Shown in pieces: positions 1 to 5,266 of a stretch of 5,266 nucleotides of DNA (the stretch's first letter is position 1; each line of letters opens with the position of its first letter). Both the position numbers and the translations under genes were made by a program. Source of the DNA: Propionibacteriaceae bacterium (GTDB taxonomy: Bacteria; Actinomycetota; Actinomycetes; Propionibacteriales; Propionibacteriaceae); NCBI GenBank assembly GCA_031272685.1, contig JAISTI010000038.1, positions 1 to 5,266 of the forward strand, in the 5' to 3' direction. The notes beneath the pieces were generated by a model. It made no database searches. It worked only from the letters and a program-made list of their open reading frames with translations, and was not told where the DNA came from.

Positions 1-757
1 CCACCGCGCGGTCCTCGCCGCCGTCCACAAACAGCACGGCTTTGGCGCAGCCGGCCTGGCGCAGGTGCCGCAGCCCAGCCTGCAGCAGCGCCTTGCCGTA
101 GCCCCGGCCTTGGGCGCGCGGCGCGACGCCCAGCACATAGACCTCGCCGGCCTCGTCGTCTTGGCGTTTGGTCCAGTGGAAACCCGCCAGCCCTTCGGAG
201 TCGAAGCCGAGCAGCAGCCCTTCCGGGTCGAACCAGGATTCCGCCATCCGGGCGTGGAATCCGATGCTGTCCAACTGGCCCTGTTCGGGGTGGGTGGCGA
301 ATGCGGCGGCGTTCAGCGCCAGGAAATCCGCCTCGTCTTCGGGATGGAAACCCCTGATCGACAAGGCAGAATCACCGGCCGCGGTAGGCAGGCCGTCCAG
401 CGGGCGCTCCATGATGAGCAGTTCGCGTGCCGGCGCCATTCCCATCCGGGCGGCGAAACCCTGCGCGGCGGGGGTGTTGCCGAAAGCCCAGGTGTCGGGC
501 AGGCGGGCGTGGGTGAGCACCCGGGTGCCGATGCCCTGGCGGCGGTAGGCCGGGTCGACGAGGAGTTGCGCGGTGCCGAAGCGCGGCTGGAATTGCAGAT
601 AGCCGACCAGCAGGTCGTGGTCGCAGTAGCTCAGGTGGTGTGGGTCATCTGGTTGCTCCCCGTCTTGACCAAGTGCCAGCAGCGCCTCTTCGTTCAAGGG
701 GTAAACGCCGTCCACTCCGGCGATCCGGGCGGCGAGGTCTTCGACGTCAGCGCGCAT
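1..757 (-). CDS. mshD: Mycothiol synthase MshD (tandem GNAT acetyltransferase), 3' end cut by window
   Basis: This enzyme catalyses the last step of mycothiol synthesis, acetylating Cys-GlcN-Ins with acetyl-CoA in the cytosol. The reading frame is open for 252 codons from ATG at 757 to the left edge, so about 40-60 C-terminal residues are missing compared with family members of about 290-315. Two GNAT domains are visible. The N-terminal one (about residues 15-120) has a VDPAYRRQGIG acetyl-CoA loop at 67-77. The C-terminal one (about 132 onward) has NAAAFATHPEQG at 149-160, GFHWTK at 192-197, GEVYVLGV at 204-211 and AQGRGYG at 215-221. These strings are hallmarks of MshD. Glu205 probably matches the catalytic glutamate; the tyrosine partner known from M. 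tuberculosis would lie in the missing part. The start overlaps the end of the upstream regulator gene by 11 bp, with only a weak GGA before it, so translational coupling is likely. The conserved VDGV near residue 15 fits this start. Confidence 0.93.
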   Translation of the reverse strand, partial: MRADVEDLAARIAGVDGVYPLNEEALLALGQDGEQPDDPHHLSYCDHDLLVGYLQFQPRFGTAQLLVDPAYRRQGIGTRVLTHARLPDTWAFGNTPAAQGFAARMGMAPARELLIMERPLDGLPTAAGDSALSIRGFHPEDEADFLALNAAAFATHPEQGQLDSIGFHARMAESWFDPEGLLLGFDSEGLAGFHWTKRQDDEAGEVYVLGVAPRAQGRGYGKALLQAGLRHLRQAGCAKAVLFVDGGEDRAV

Positions 758-1469
758 TTTTCCGGCGGGGCTGCTCGTCGTCGGATTCGCGTCCGGCCCG
801 CTTGGCGGGCTCGGGGGAGAAGCGGTACCCGACGTTGCGCACCGTGCCGATGAGGGCCTCGTGTTCGGGCCCGAGCTTTGCCCGCAGCCGGCGGATGTGG
901 ACGTCTACGGTACGGGTGCCGCCGTAGTAGTCGTAGCCCCACACGTCGGTGAGCAGGTGTTCGCGGCTGAAAACCCGGCCAGGGTGCTGGGCCAGGTATT
1001 TCAGCAATTCAAATTCGGTGTACGTCAGGTCGAGCGGCTCGCCGTCGATGCTGGCGGTGTACGCCTGGTCGTCTATCACCACCCCGCCGGCGGAAATCAG
1101 CCCGTCGCTTTCGGCGTCGGCGAGCAGCAGCTTGATGCGGGCGTCGAACTCGGCGGGCGTGGCCGTCTCCACCACGATGTCGGAAAGCCCCCACTCGGGG
1201 CTGATGGTGGCCAGGCCGCTCTCGGAGAGCACCAGCAGCAGCGGTATGGTGGAGCCGGACGAGACGAAGAGGCGGGCCATCATGCGGGCGGAGGCGAGGT
1301 CGGCGCGGCCGTCCAGCACCACCAGATCGGCGCGGGCGGACTCGGTGAGGGCCAGGGTGTCGGCCCCGATGGTCTGGATTTCGTAGGGCAGCAAACCCAG
1401 CGCTGGGAGCGATTGCTCCGCAGACGGTTTCGCGGCAAGCTCGTTGCTCACCACAAGAAGCTGGGCCAT
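747..1469 (-). CDS. glnR: GlnR-type orphan OmpR-family response regulator
   Basis: A 240-residue transcription factor with a receiver-like domain (about 1-117) and an OmpR/PhoB winged-helix domain (about 145-217). The receiver has VVLDGRADL with Asp53 at the phospho-acceptor position, and PEWGL at 91-95, a string I associate with GlnR. The winged helix has LDLTYTEFELLKYLAQH (146-162), DVWGYDYYGGTRTVDVHIRRLRAKLG (around 175-200) and the wing IGTVRNVGYRF (207-217). GlnR proteins are unpaired regulators of nitrogen assimilation genes and usually act without a cognate kinase; none is encoded here. Position directly upstream of mshD matches the mycobacterial glnR-mshD order, which strengthens the call. 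A charged tail (about 218-240) extends beyond the winged helix. The ATG at 1469 is preceded by GAGGTG with about 5 nt spacing. Another OmpR-type regulator that has replaced GlnR is possible but less likely. Confidence 0.85.
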   Translation of the reverse strand: MAQLLVVSNELAAKPSAEQSLPALGLLPYEIQTIGADTLALTESARADLVVLDGRADLASARMMARLFVSSGSTIPLLLVLSESGLATISPEWGLSDIVVETATPAEFDARIKLLLADAESDGLISAGGVVIDDQAYTASIDGEPLDLTYTEFELLKYLAQHPGRVFSREHLLTDVWGYDYYGGTRTVDVHIRRLRAKLGPEHEALIGTVRNVGYRFSPEPAKRAGRESDDEQPRRKNAR

Positions 1470-1493
1470 TCAGCACCTCACCGGATTGGCGCC

Positions 1494-1511
1494 CCAGGCG
1501 GACTTGCCTGG
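1494..1511 (-). other. Hairpin in glnR 5' leader
   Basis: A perfect 6-bp inverted repeat, CCAGGC / GCCTGG, with a 6-nt loop lies about 25 bases before the glnR start. Flanking CGCC and GGCG could extend the stem if two G are bulged. It would sit near the 5' end of the mRNA if transcription starts near 1518. It may stabilise the transcript, or be chance in GC-rich DNA. Confidence 0.3.
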
Positions 1512-1524
1512 CGATTACCCGCTG

Positions 1525-1533
1525 AGAATACCA
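1525..1533 (-). promoter_or_regulatory. Candidate extended -10 promoter for glnR-mshD
   Basis: Read on the minus strand the site is TGGTATTCT, an extended -10 (TGn followed by TATTCT). A poor -35 (TTCCGC) lies 17 bases upstream. Transcription would begin near 1518, giving a leader of about 50 nt before the glnR ATG. This is a pattern match only; no other good TAnnnT is better placed. Confidence 0.4.
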
Positions 1534-1557
1534 AAACCGCCTGGCTTGCGGAAAAGA

Positions 1558-1573
1558 GTTTCAGTGGGGGAAC
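1558..1573. promoter_or_regulatory. GlnR-box-like half-site pair in the divergent region
   Basis: GTTTC, six bases, then GGAAC on the plus strand; on the minus strand this reads GTTCC, six bases, GAAAC. The known actinobacterial GlnR site is GTnAC-n6-GAAAC, so the minus reading has one mismatch and the plus reading one in each half. The mismatch falls on a conserved AC core, which weakens the match. It lies two bases upstream of the candidate -35 of the importer genes, the usual place for an activator. Binding is inferred. Confidence 0.25.
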
Positions 1574-1575
1574 GT

Positions 1576-1607
1576 TTTACACGGCTGTAGGAAATGGCCA
1601 CTACTAT
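1576..1607 (+). promoter_or_regulatory. Weak candidate promoter for the ABC importer genes
   Basis: TTTACA at 1576-1581 resembles a -35, and TACTAT at 1602-1607 resembles a -10. The 20-base spacer is longer than ideal, so activator help might be needed. An imperfect palindrome (TACA, CGGC, TGTA at 1578-1589) overlaps the -35 and could be an operator. Transcription would start near 1613-1614. Confidence 0.3.
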
Positions 1608-1612
1608 TGGGC

Positions 1613-1644
1613 TGCCCAACGGGGACGGGCATGCAGCAGTCCCC
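1613..1644 (+). promoter_or_regulatory. Possible H-type pseudoknot in the importer mRNA leader
   Basis: Two interlocking stems are seen. Stem 1 pairs TGCCC (1613-1617) with GGGCA (1627-1631). Stem 2 pairs GGGGAC (1621-1626), which lies in the loop of stem 1, with GTCCCC (1639-1644). The loops are 3, 0 and 7 nt, a workable geometry for a compact pseudoknot. The structure ends six bases before the Shine-Dalgarno core at 1651, so it could control ribosome access. No known riboswitch class was recognised. The pairing is real in the sequence; a function is inferred. A start site at 1614 or later would remove the first stem base. Confidence 0.3.
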
Positions 1645-1663
1645 CAAGGAAAAGGAATATTAG
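1631..1663 (+). other. Ten-codon upstream ORF ending directly before the lipoprotein start
   Basis: ATG at 1631 opens a reading frame encoding MQQSPKEKEY and stopping with TAG at 1661-1663. The lipoprotein ATG follows immediately at 1664 in the same frame. A GGGGA five bases before the ATG could serve as a weak ribosome site, and it is also an arm of the leader hairpin. The last sense codon is tyrosine, of interest beside a TrpXYZ-type importer. Such a short ORF may well be chance. Confidence 0.2.
1651..1657 (+). promoter_or_regulatory. Ribosome binding site of the binding-protein gene
   Basis: AAAGGAA lies six bases before the ATG at 1664, preceded by a second AAGGAA at 1646-1651. Together with the lipoprotein signal that begins at this codon, it fixes the start. 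Confidence 0.7.
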
Positions 1664-2707
1664 ATGAAGAAAATCGCCAGTATCGTCGCCGCCGCGGCGG
1701 CCGCAGCCCTGATGTTCAGCGGGTGCGCCAGCGAGCAGCCGGCTGAGCCCACCGAGAGCCCGACGGCTCCGGAAACCACCGCGGCCGAAGAGCCCACCGC
1801 GGAAGCGCAGACTTTCAAGATCGCCATCACCAAGTTCTTGGCCCATCCCTCCCTGGATTTGATCGCCGACGGCTTCAAAGACGCCCTGACCGACGCCGGC
1901 GTCACCGCCGAATATGTGGAAGACGACGCGCAGGCGGAGGTCGCCAACACCACCACCATCGCCGGCAAGTATGCGGCCGATCCGAGCATCAACCTGATTC
2001 TCGGCATCGCCACCCCGTCGGCGCAGGCGCTGGTCACCTCCATCAAAGACCGCCCGATCCTCTACGCCGGCGTCACCGACCCGGTCACCGCCGGCATCGT
2101 GCCGAGCTGGGACGCCTCCGGCACGAACGTGTCCGGCACCTCCGACCTCAACCCCGAGGGCAAGCCGCTGGGCTTGATCCTGGAGGCAATGGGCGCCGAA
2201 AATGTCAAGAAGGTCGGCTTCCCGTACACCTTGGCCGAGAAGAACTCCGAAGTGCAGCTCGAACAGCTCCAGGCTGAGGCCGAGGGCACCGGCGTCGAGA
2301 TCGTCCCGGCCGGCGTGTCCAACGCCTCCGAGCTGACGCAGGGCCTGGAATCGCTGAAGTCGAAGGGTGTGGACGCCATCCACGTCGGCACCGACAACAC
2401 CATCGTCGGCGCGATCTCGCAAGTGGTCTCCTTCGGGCAGCAGAACAAGATCCCGATCTTCTCCCTCGACGCGAACTCCGTCTCCGAGGGCACCGTCGCC
2501 GCCCGCGGCATCGACTACTACAAGCTGGGCGTGCGCACCGGCGAGATGGCCGTGCAAATCCTGGTGCAGGGCGTGGACGTCGGCACCATCCCGCAGCTGC
2601 AGGTGACGGACACCCAGGTGGTCGCCAACCCGACTGCGGCGGACTCCATGGGCCTGACGTTGCCGGAGGCGTTCACCGCCAACGCGGAGATTGTCGGCGG
2701 CGAGTAA
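1664..2707 (+). CDS. TrpX-like ABC importer substrate-binding lipoprotein (COG2984, ABC_sub_bind)
   Basis: A 347-residue extracytoplasmic binding protein anchored by lipid. The signal peptide has KK at 2-3, an alanine-rich core and the lipobox FSGC with Cys21 as the acylated residue. A Pro/Glu/Thr-rich linker (about 23-50) leads to the mature two-lobed domain. Family strings include FLAHPSLDLIADGF (58-71), then LGIATPSAQALV, YAGVTDPVTAGIV, NVSGTSDLNPEG and, near the hinge, FSLDANSVSEGTVAARGIDYY. These match the ABC_sub_bind family, whose members bind tryptophan in streptococcal TrpX and tyrosine in a Clostridioides difficile protein. The ligand here cannot be read off without alignment to those structures; an aromatic amino acid is the leading guess. 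It is the first gene of a complete binding protein-permease-ATPase set. A strong hairpin follows it, probably giving excess binding protein over the membrane parts. Confidence 0.88.
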   Translation: MKKIASIVAAAAAAALMFSGCASEQPAEPTESPTAPETTAAEEPTAEAQTFKIAITKFLAHPSLDLIADGFKDALTDAGVTAEYVEDDAQAEVANTTTIAGKYAADPSINLILGIATPSAQALVTSIKDRPILYAGVTDPVTAGIVPSWDASGTNVSGTSDLNPEGKPLGLILEAMGAENVKKVGFPYTLAEKNSEVQLEQLQAEAEGTGVEIVPAGVSNASELTQGLESLKSKGVDAIHVGTDNTIVGAISQVVSFGQQNKIPIFSLDANSVSEGTVAARGIDYYKLGVRTGEMAVQILVQGVDVGTIPQLQVTDTQVVANPTAADSMGLTLPEAFTANAEIVGGE

Positions 2708-2719
2708 GCAAACGCGCGT

Positions 2720-2751
2720 GGGCCGGCCCCCAGCCGCTTGGGGGCCGGCCC
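2720..2751 (+). terminator. 13-bp GC hairpin between binding-protein and permease genes
   Basis: A perfect inverted repeat, GGGCCGGCCCCCA (2720-2732) and TGGGGGCCGGCCC (2739-2751), with a 6-nt loop, starts 13 bases after the lipoprotein stop. No U-tract follows, so it is not a classical intrinsic terminator. Its place inside an importer operon suggests partial termination or protection of the upstream mRNA from 3' decay. A small GCGC-AA-GCGC repeat follows at 2753-2762. The structure is certain, the effect inferred. Confidence 0.6.
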
Positions 2752-2763
2752 GGCGCAAGCGCT

Positions 2764-2769
2764 AAGGTG
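2764..2769 (+). promoter_or_regulatory. Ribosome binding site deciding the GTG start of the permease
   Basis: AAGGTG lies five bases before GTG at 2775. It supports a GTG start, which yields a short N-terminus leading straight into the first membrane helix. Confidence 0.6.
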
Positions 2770-2774
2770 TAACG

Positions 2775-3773
2775 GTGATTTCCGCAGTTGAACAGGGCCT
2801 GATTTTCGCCCTGCTCGCGCTCGGCGTCTTCCTCACCTACCGCATCCTGAACGTGCCCGATCTGACGGTTGACGGCTCGTTCACCACCGGCGGCGGCACC
2901 GCCGCCATCATGATTTTCAACGGCCTCGACCCATACTTGGCCACCGTCTGCGGTTTCGTGGCGGGCTGCCTGGCGGGAGCCGTCACCGGCCTGCTGCACA
3001 CCAAGCTGAAGATCGACGCGCTATTAGCTTCGATCCTGACGATGATCGGGCTGTATTCGATAAACCTGCGGATCATGTGGGGGCCGAATATCAGCTTGAA
3101 CCTGCGCCCAGATCCGGACAACCCCGGCACTTCGCTGAAAATCACCCACGTCTTCACCGGGCTGCAGGACGCCGGGCTGCTGTACTCGTGGCAGATGGTC
3201 GGCATCTTGTCGGTGGTGGTGGCGGTGGCGGTGGCCGCGCTGGTTTGGTTCCTTTCCACCAACTTCGGCCTGGCCATCCAGGCCACCGGCGACAACCCCG
3301 GCATGGCGCTGGCGAACGGCGTCTCCACCGATTGGACGAAGATGGTCACGCTGATGCTGTCCAACGGCCTGGTGGGGCTGGCGGGCGCGCTGTATGTGCA
3401 GTTCAACGGGGCCGCCGACATCCAGATGGGCATTGGCATGATCCTGGTGGGCTTGGCTTCCGTCATTGTCGGGAACGCCATCCTCGGCACCCGCTTCATG
3501 GTGCTGGCCACTCTCGGCACGGTGGTCGGCTCGCTGCTGTATCGGCTCATCATCTTCTGGGCGCTCACCTGGGAGTTCCAGTTCGGCGATTTCACCTTCA
3601 CCACCTCGCCGGGGGATATGAAGCTGATCTCCGCGGTGCTGGTGGTGCTGGCGCTGGTGATCTCGCATGTGGTTTCCAAGCGCGGGCTTTCACTCTCGCC
3701 TTGGCGGGATCGCAAACCGCCGGAGCCGGATTCAGCCCCGGAGGGCGTGGCGCAGGAGGTGGCGAATGCTTGA
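2775..3773 (+). CDS. TrpY-like ABC importer permease (COG4120, LivH-like BPD_transp_2 fold)
   Basis: A 332-residue integral membrane subunit starting at GTG. About eight or nine hydrophobic segments are visible, near residues 7-27, 38-50, 53-74, 82-101, 140-161, 190-209, 218-236, 241-262 and 284-301. The string NVPDLTVDGSFTTGG (26-40) and the segment LLASILTMIGLYSINLRIM (83-101) are typical of the COG4120 permeases that partner COG2984 binding proteins. The stretch ATGDNPGMALANGV (170-183) is the likely cytoplasmic loop that contacts the ATPase. A hydrophilic Pro/Glu-rich tail (about 302-332) ends the protein. It forms the translocation path of the importer, probably as a homodimer since no second permease is encoded. 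Its end overlaps the ATPase gene by 8 bp. Confidence 0.9.
   Translation: MISAVEQGLIFALLALGVFLTYRILNVPDLTVDGSFTTGGGTAAIMIFNGLDPYLATVCGFVAGCLAGAVTGLLHTKLKIDALLASILTMIGLYSINLRIMWGPNISLNLRPDPDNPGTSLKITHVFTGLQDAGLLYSWQMVGILSVVVAVAVAALVWFLSTNFGLAIQATGDNPGMALANGVSTDWTKMVTLMLSNGLVGLAGALYVQFNGAADIQMGIGMILVGLASVIVGNAILGTRFMVLATLGTVVGSLLYRLIIFWALTWEFQFGDFTFTTSPGDMKLISAVLVVLALVISHVVSKRGLSLSPWRDRKPPEPDSAPEGVAQEVANA
3754..3760 (+). promoter_or_regulatory. Strong ribosome binding site fixing the ATPase start
   Basis: AGGAGGT lies five bases before ATG 3766 and within the end of the permease gene. It rules out the longer frame from ATG 3667, whose extra 33 residues are Arg-rich shadow translation of the permease tail. 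Confidence 0.85.
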
Positions 3774-4560
3774 GTTGAAGGGCATCTCCAAGACCTTCTT
3801 CCCGAACACCGTCAACGAGCGCCGTGCCCTGAAAGACGTGTCTTTGAGCTTGCCGGAGGGCGATTTCGTCACCGTCATCGGCTCGAACGGGGCCGGCAAA
3901 TCCACCTTGCTGAACATCATCGCCGGTTCGCTGCCCATCGATTCCGGCGGCGGGTCGGTCGTCATCGCCGGCAAAGACGTCACGAAGCTGCCCGACTACC
4001 GCCGGGCTTCGCTGATTTCGCGGGTGTTCCAAGACCCGCAGGCGGGCACCTCTCCGCATCTGACTATCGAGCAGAACATGTCACTGGCGCTCACCCGCGG
4101 CCAGCACCGCGGCCTGGGGCCGGGCATCGGCAAGGCCCGCCGCGATTACTTCCGCAAGGAGTTGACCGTCTTGGGGCTGGGTTTGGAAGACCGGCTGCGC
4201 ACCCGCGTGGGAATGCTCTCCGGCGGCCAGCGCCAGGCGCTCTCGCTGCTGATGGCGGCCTTCACCCACCCGAAGATCCTGCTGCTGGACGAGCACACCG
4301 CCGCCCTCGATCCGCAGCGCGCCGAGTTGGTTACCACCCTCACCGAGAAGGTGGTGGGCGAGCAGGGCCTGACGGCGCTGATGGTGACGCACAACATGTC
4401 GCAGGCGCTGCGGGTGGGCAACCGCCTGGTAATGATGCACGAGGGCCAGATTATCCTCGACCTCGACGAAGAGCAGAAGCGCTACACCTCCGTCGCCGAC
4501 CTCATGGATCAATTCGCCCAGGTGAAAGGCCAGCTTTCCGACCGCACCTTGCTGACCTGA
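3766..4560 (+). CDS. TrpZ-like ABC importer ATPase (COG1101)
   Basis: A 264-residue nucleotide-binding subunit that powers the importer at the inner face of the membrane. All core motifs are intact: Walker A GSNGAGKST (39-47), Q-loop with Gln89 in VFQDPQAGT, signature LSGGQ (151-155), Walker B ILLLDE (171-176) with catalytic Glu176, D-loop ALDP (180-183) and switch His209 in MVTHNMSQAL. The HTAALDP after Walker B and the RVFQDPQAGT Q-loop resemble COG1101 ATPases that pair with COG4120 permeases. The protein ends soon after a short C-terminal stretch (LMDQFAQVKGQLS), with no regulatory domain. An 8-bp overlap with the permease gene points to coupled translation and equal subunit supply. The TGA stop at 4558-4560 lies 12 bp from the convergent neighbour, and no strong terminator is seen between them. 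Confidence 0.92.
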   Translation: MLELKGISKTFFPNTVNERRALKDVSLSLPEGDFVTVIGSNGAGKSTLLNIIAGSLPIDSGGGSVVIAGKDVTKLPDYRRASLISRVFQDPQAGTSPHLTIEQNMSLALTRGQHRGLGPGIGKARRDYFRKELTVLGLGLEDRLRTRVGMLSGGQRQALSLLMAAFTHPKILLLDEHTAALDPQRAELVTTLTEKVVGEQGLTALMVTHNMSQALRVGNRLVMMHEGQIILDLDEEQKRYTSVADLMDQFAQVKGQLSDRTLLT

Positions 4561-4572
4561 GCCGCCAGGCCG

Positions 4573-5266
4573 TTAGCCTTTGGGTTTGACCTTCAGGGTG
4601 ATGGTGACCGGCCGGGACTTCGCCGCCCCAAAGAAGTAACCCTTGAAGCCCGGCCAAATGTTGGTGAAAACCCAGCCGCGCTTCAGGTTCGGCACCGTCA
4701 CCGTGTCTGGGAATGGCTTGTAGTCGCCCGTGGTTTCACGCATCCCAACAACCTTGCCGTCATTACGAAGCAGCATAACGCTCGCCTGGAGGTTTCCAGT
4801 GGTGGCTATCTGCACATAGTGCAAGCCGCTCGGGGCCGGCGGGATGCCGTCCTTCAGATAGGGATAGTCGAACCCGCTGTAGCAGTTGTGCACAATGTCG
4901 ACTTTGCCGTCTGAACGGGCCAGCAACAGGGCATCGAACTCGAACTCCCACTCTCTCGCTTTGGCGAGGGCCGTGTAGCGCACCCCTTCGGGAAGCTCGG
5001 GCACATCGTAGAAGGAAGCCCGGATGTCCGTCTCTTCGGGATCCGGATCATCTTCGGGACGCCAAAACTCGTTGTAATGAATGTAACGAGACAGGCTCCC
5101 GTCCTTGCCCAACAAGAACACCTCGTTGCCGCTTGTCGAAACCGCATCCGCAAAAGGCCCATCCAACAGCAAATCGACCCGCTCACACTTGTTGCCGGGA
5201 AATGCGGTTTTCGGGTCGCAGACCTGGAACAGGGCAGCTCTACCGTCAGCCAGCAGGTAATCAGAT
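4573..5266 (-). CDS. Degenerate RCC1-like beta-propeller repeat protein, 5' end outside window
   Basis: The frame is open from the right edge to TAA at 4573-4575, giving 230 C-terminal residues. A TTG at 5172 is in frame, but coding-like sequence continues upstream of it, so the true start lies outside. Four diverged blade motifs are visible in visible-residue numbering: YLLADGR (3-9), FLLGKDGS (50-57), LLLARSDGK (113-121) and MLLRNDGK (164-171). Their Asp-Gly pairs are 48, 64 and 50 residues apart, near the roughly 50-residue RCC1 blade. Linkers such as VPELPEGVRYTALA (88-101) and PAPSGLHYVQIA (143-154) match the actinobacterial RCC1-like pattern. The longer spacing holds an acidic insert (RPEDDPDPEETD, 69-80). 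Relatives are often secreted or surface proteins, but any signal peptide is off the window and no LPXTG or C-terminal membrane anchor is present. GC is visibly lower than in the importer genes. Function is unknown; ligand or protein binding is likely. Confidence 0.7.
   Translation of the reverse strand, partial: SDYLLADGRAALFQVCDPKTAFPGNKCERVDLLLDGPFADAVSTSGNEVFLLGKDGSLSRYIHYNEFWRPEDDPDPEETDIRASFYDVPELPEGVRYTALAKAREWEFEFDALLLARSDGKVDIVHNCYSGFDYPYLKDGIPPAPSGLHYVQIATTGNLQASVMLLRNDGKVVGMRETTGDYKPFPDTVTVPNLKRGWVFTNIWPGFKGYFFGAAKSRPVTITLKVKPKG

Noticed and set aside
65..853. Plus-strand open frame of 262 codons opposite mshD
   Set aside because: The minus strand encodes unmistakable MshD strings over the same bases; the plus frame has no family features.
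861..1667. Plus-strand open frame of 268 codons across the regulator gene
   Set aside because: It is Gly/Val/Gln-rich antisense shadow without motifs, and it runs through the divergent control region.
1604..2758. Long open frame (384 codons) on the minus strand opposite the lipoprotein gene
   Set aside because: It is Arg/Gly/Asp/Val-rich low-complexity translation typical of antisense frames in GC-rich genes, has no family motif, and the plus frame is a clear binding protein.
3210..3238. GGTGGTGGCGGTGGC-type tandem triplets
   Set aside because: They encode a Val/Ala-rich membrane helix of the permease; simple codon repetition explains them.
2837..3715. Open frame of 292 codons on the minus strand opposite the permease gene
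   Set aside because: No recognisable domain; its Ser/Pro/Thr-rich composition mirrors the permease codons. The plus strand has membrane helices and family motifs.
3667..3765. N-terminal extension of the ATPase from ATG 3667
   Set aside because: The extra residues are Arg/Trp-rich and unlike any ABC ATPase start, and AGGAGGT sits five bases before ATG 3766.
4567..4579. AGGC/GCCT inverted repeat between the convergent genes as a bidirectional terminator
   Set aside because: Only 4 bp of stem with a 5-nt loop and no run of T on either side; too weak to call.

Overview
The window is high-GC DNA from a mycothiol-producing actinobacterium. The evidence is a mycothiol synthase gene (mshD) overlapping the end of a GlnR-type orphan response regulator gene, an order known from mycobacteria (Rv0818-Rv0819). 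GTG start use, GC-rich codons and an RCC1-like repeat protein also fit Actinomycetota. I cannot name the genus from sequence alone.

Left part, minus strand (1-1469): glnR-like (747-1469) and then mshD (757 running off the left edge) form an overlapping pair transcribed leftward. The middle gap (1470-1663) is a divergent control region. It carries a candidate extended -10 promoter for glnR, a GlnR-half-site-like motif, a weak candidate promoter for the rightward genes, a possible pseudoknot-forming leader and a tiny in-frame upstream ORF.

Centre, plus strand (1664-4560): a complete three-gene ABC importer of the TrpXYZ type (COG2984 / COG4120 / COG1101). It consists of a lipoprotein binding protein, a LivH-like permease and an ATPase. 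A 13-bp GC hairpin separates the first two genes, which probably sets more binding protein than permease. Permease and ATPase overlap by 8 bp and are likely translationally coupled. Characterised relatives carry aromatic amino acids (tryptophan, tyrosine, phenylalanine); the substrate here is inferred, not shown. The nitrogen-type regulator next door suggests a nitrogen-acquisition role.

Right part, minus strand (4573 running off the right edge): the C-terminal 230 residues of a protein with degenerate RCC1-like beta-propeller repeats, convergent to the importer and visibly lower in GC. There is no gene-free stretch longer than 300 bases. I see no rRNA, tRNA, CRISPR, IS element or phage attachment site. 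The most unusual signals lie in the 194-bp divergent region, not in a new gene family.
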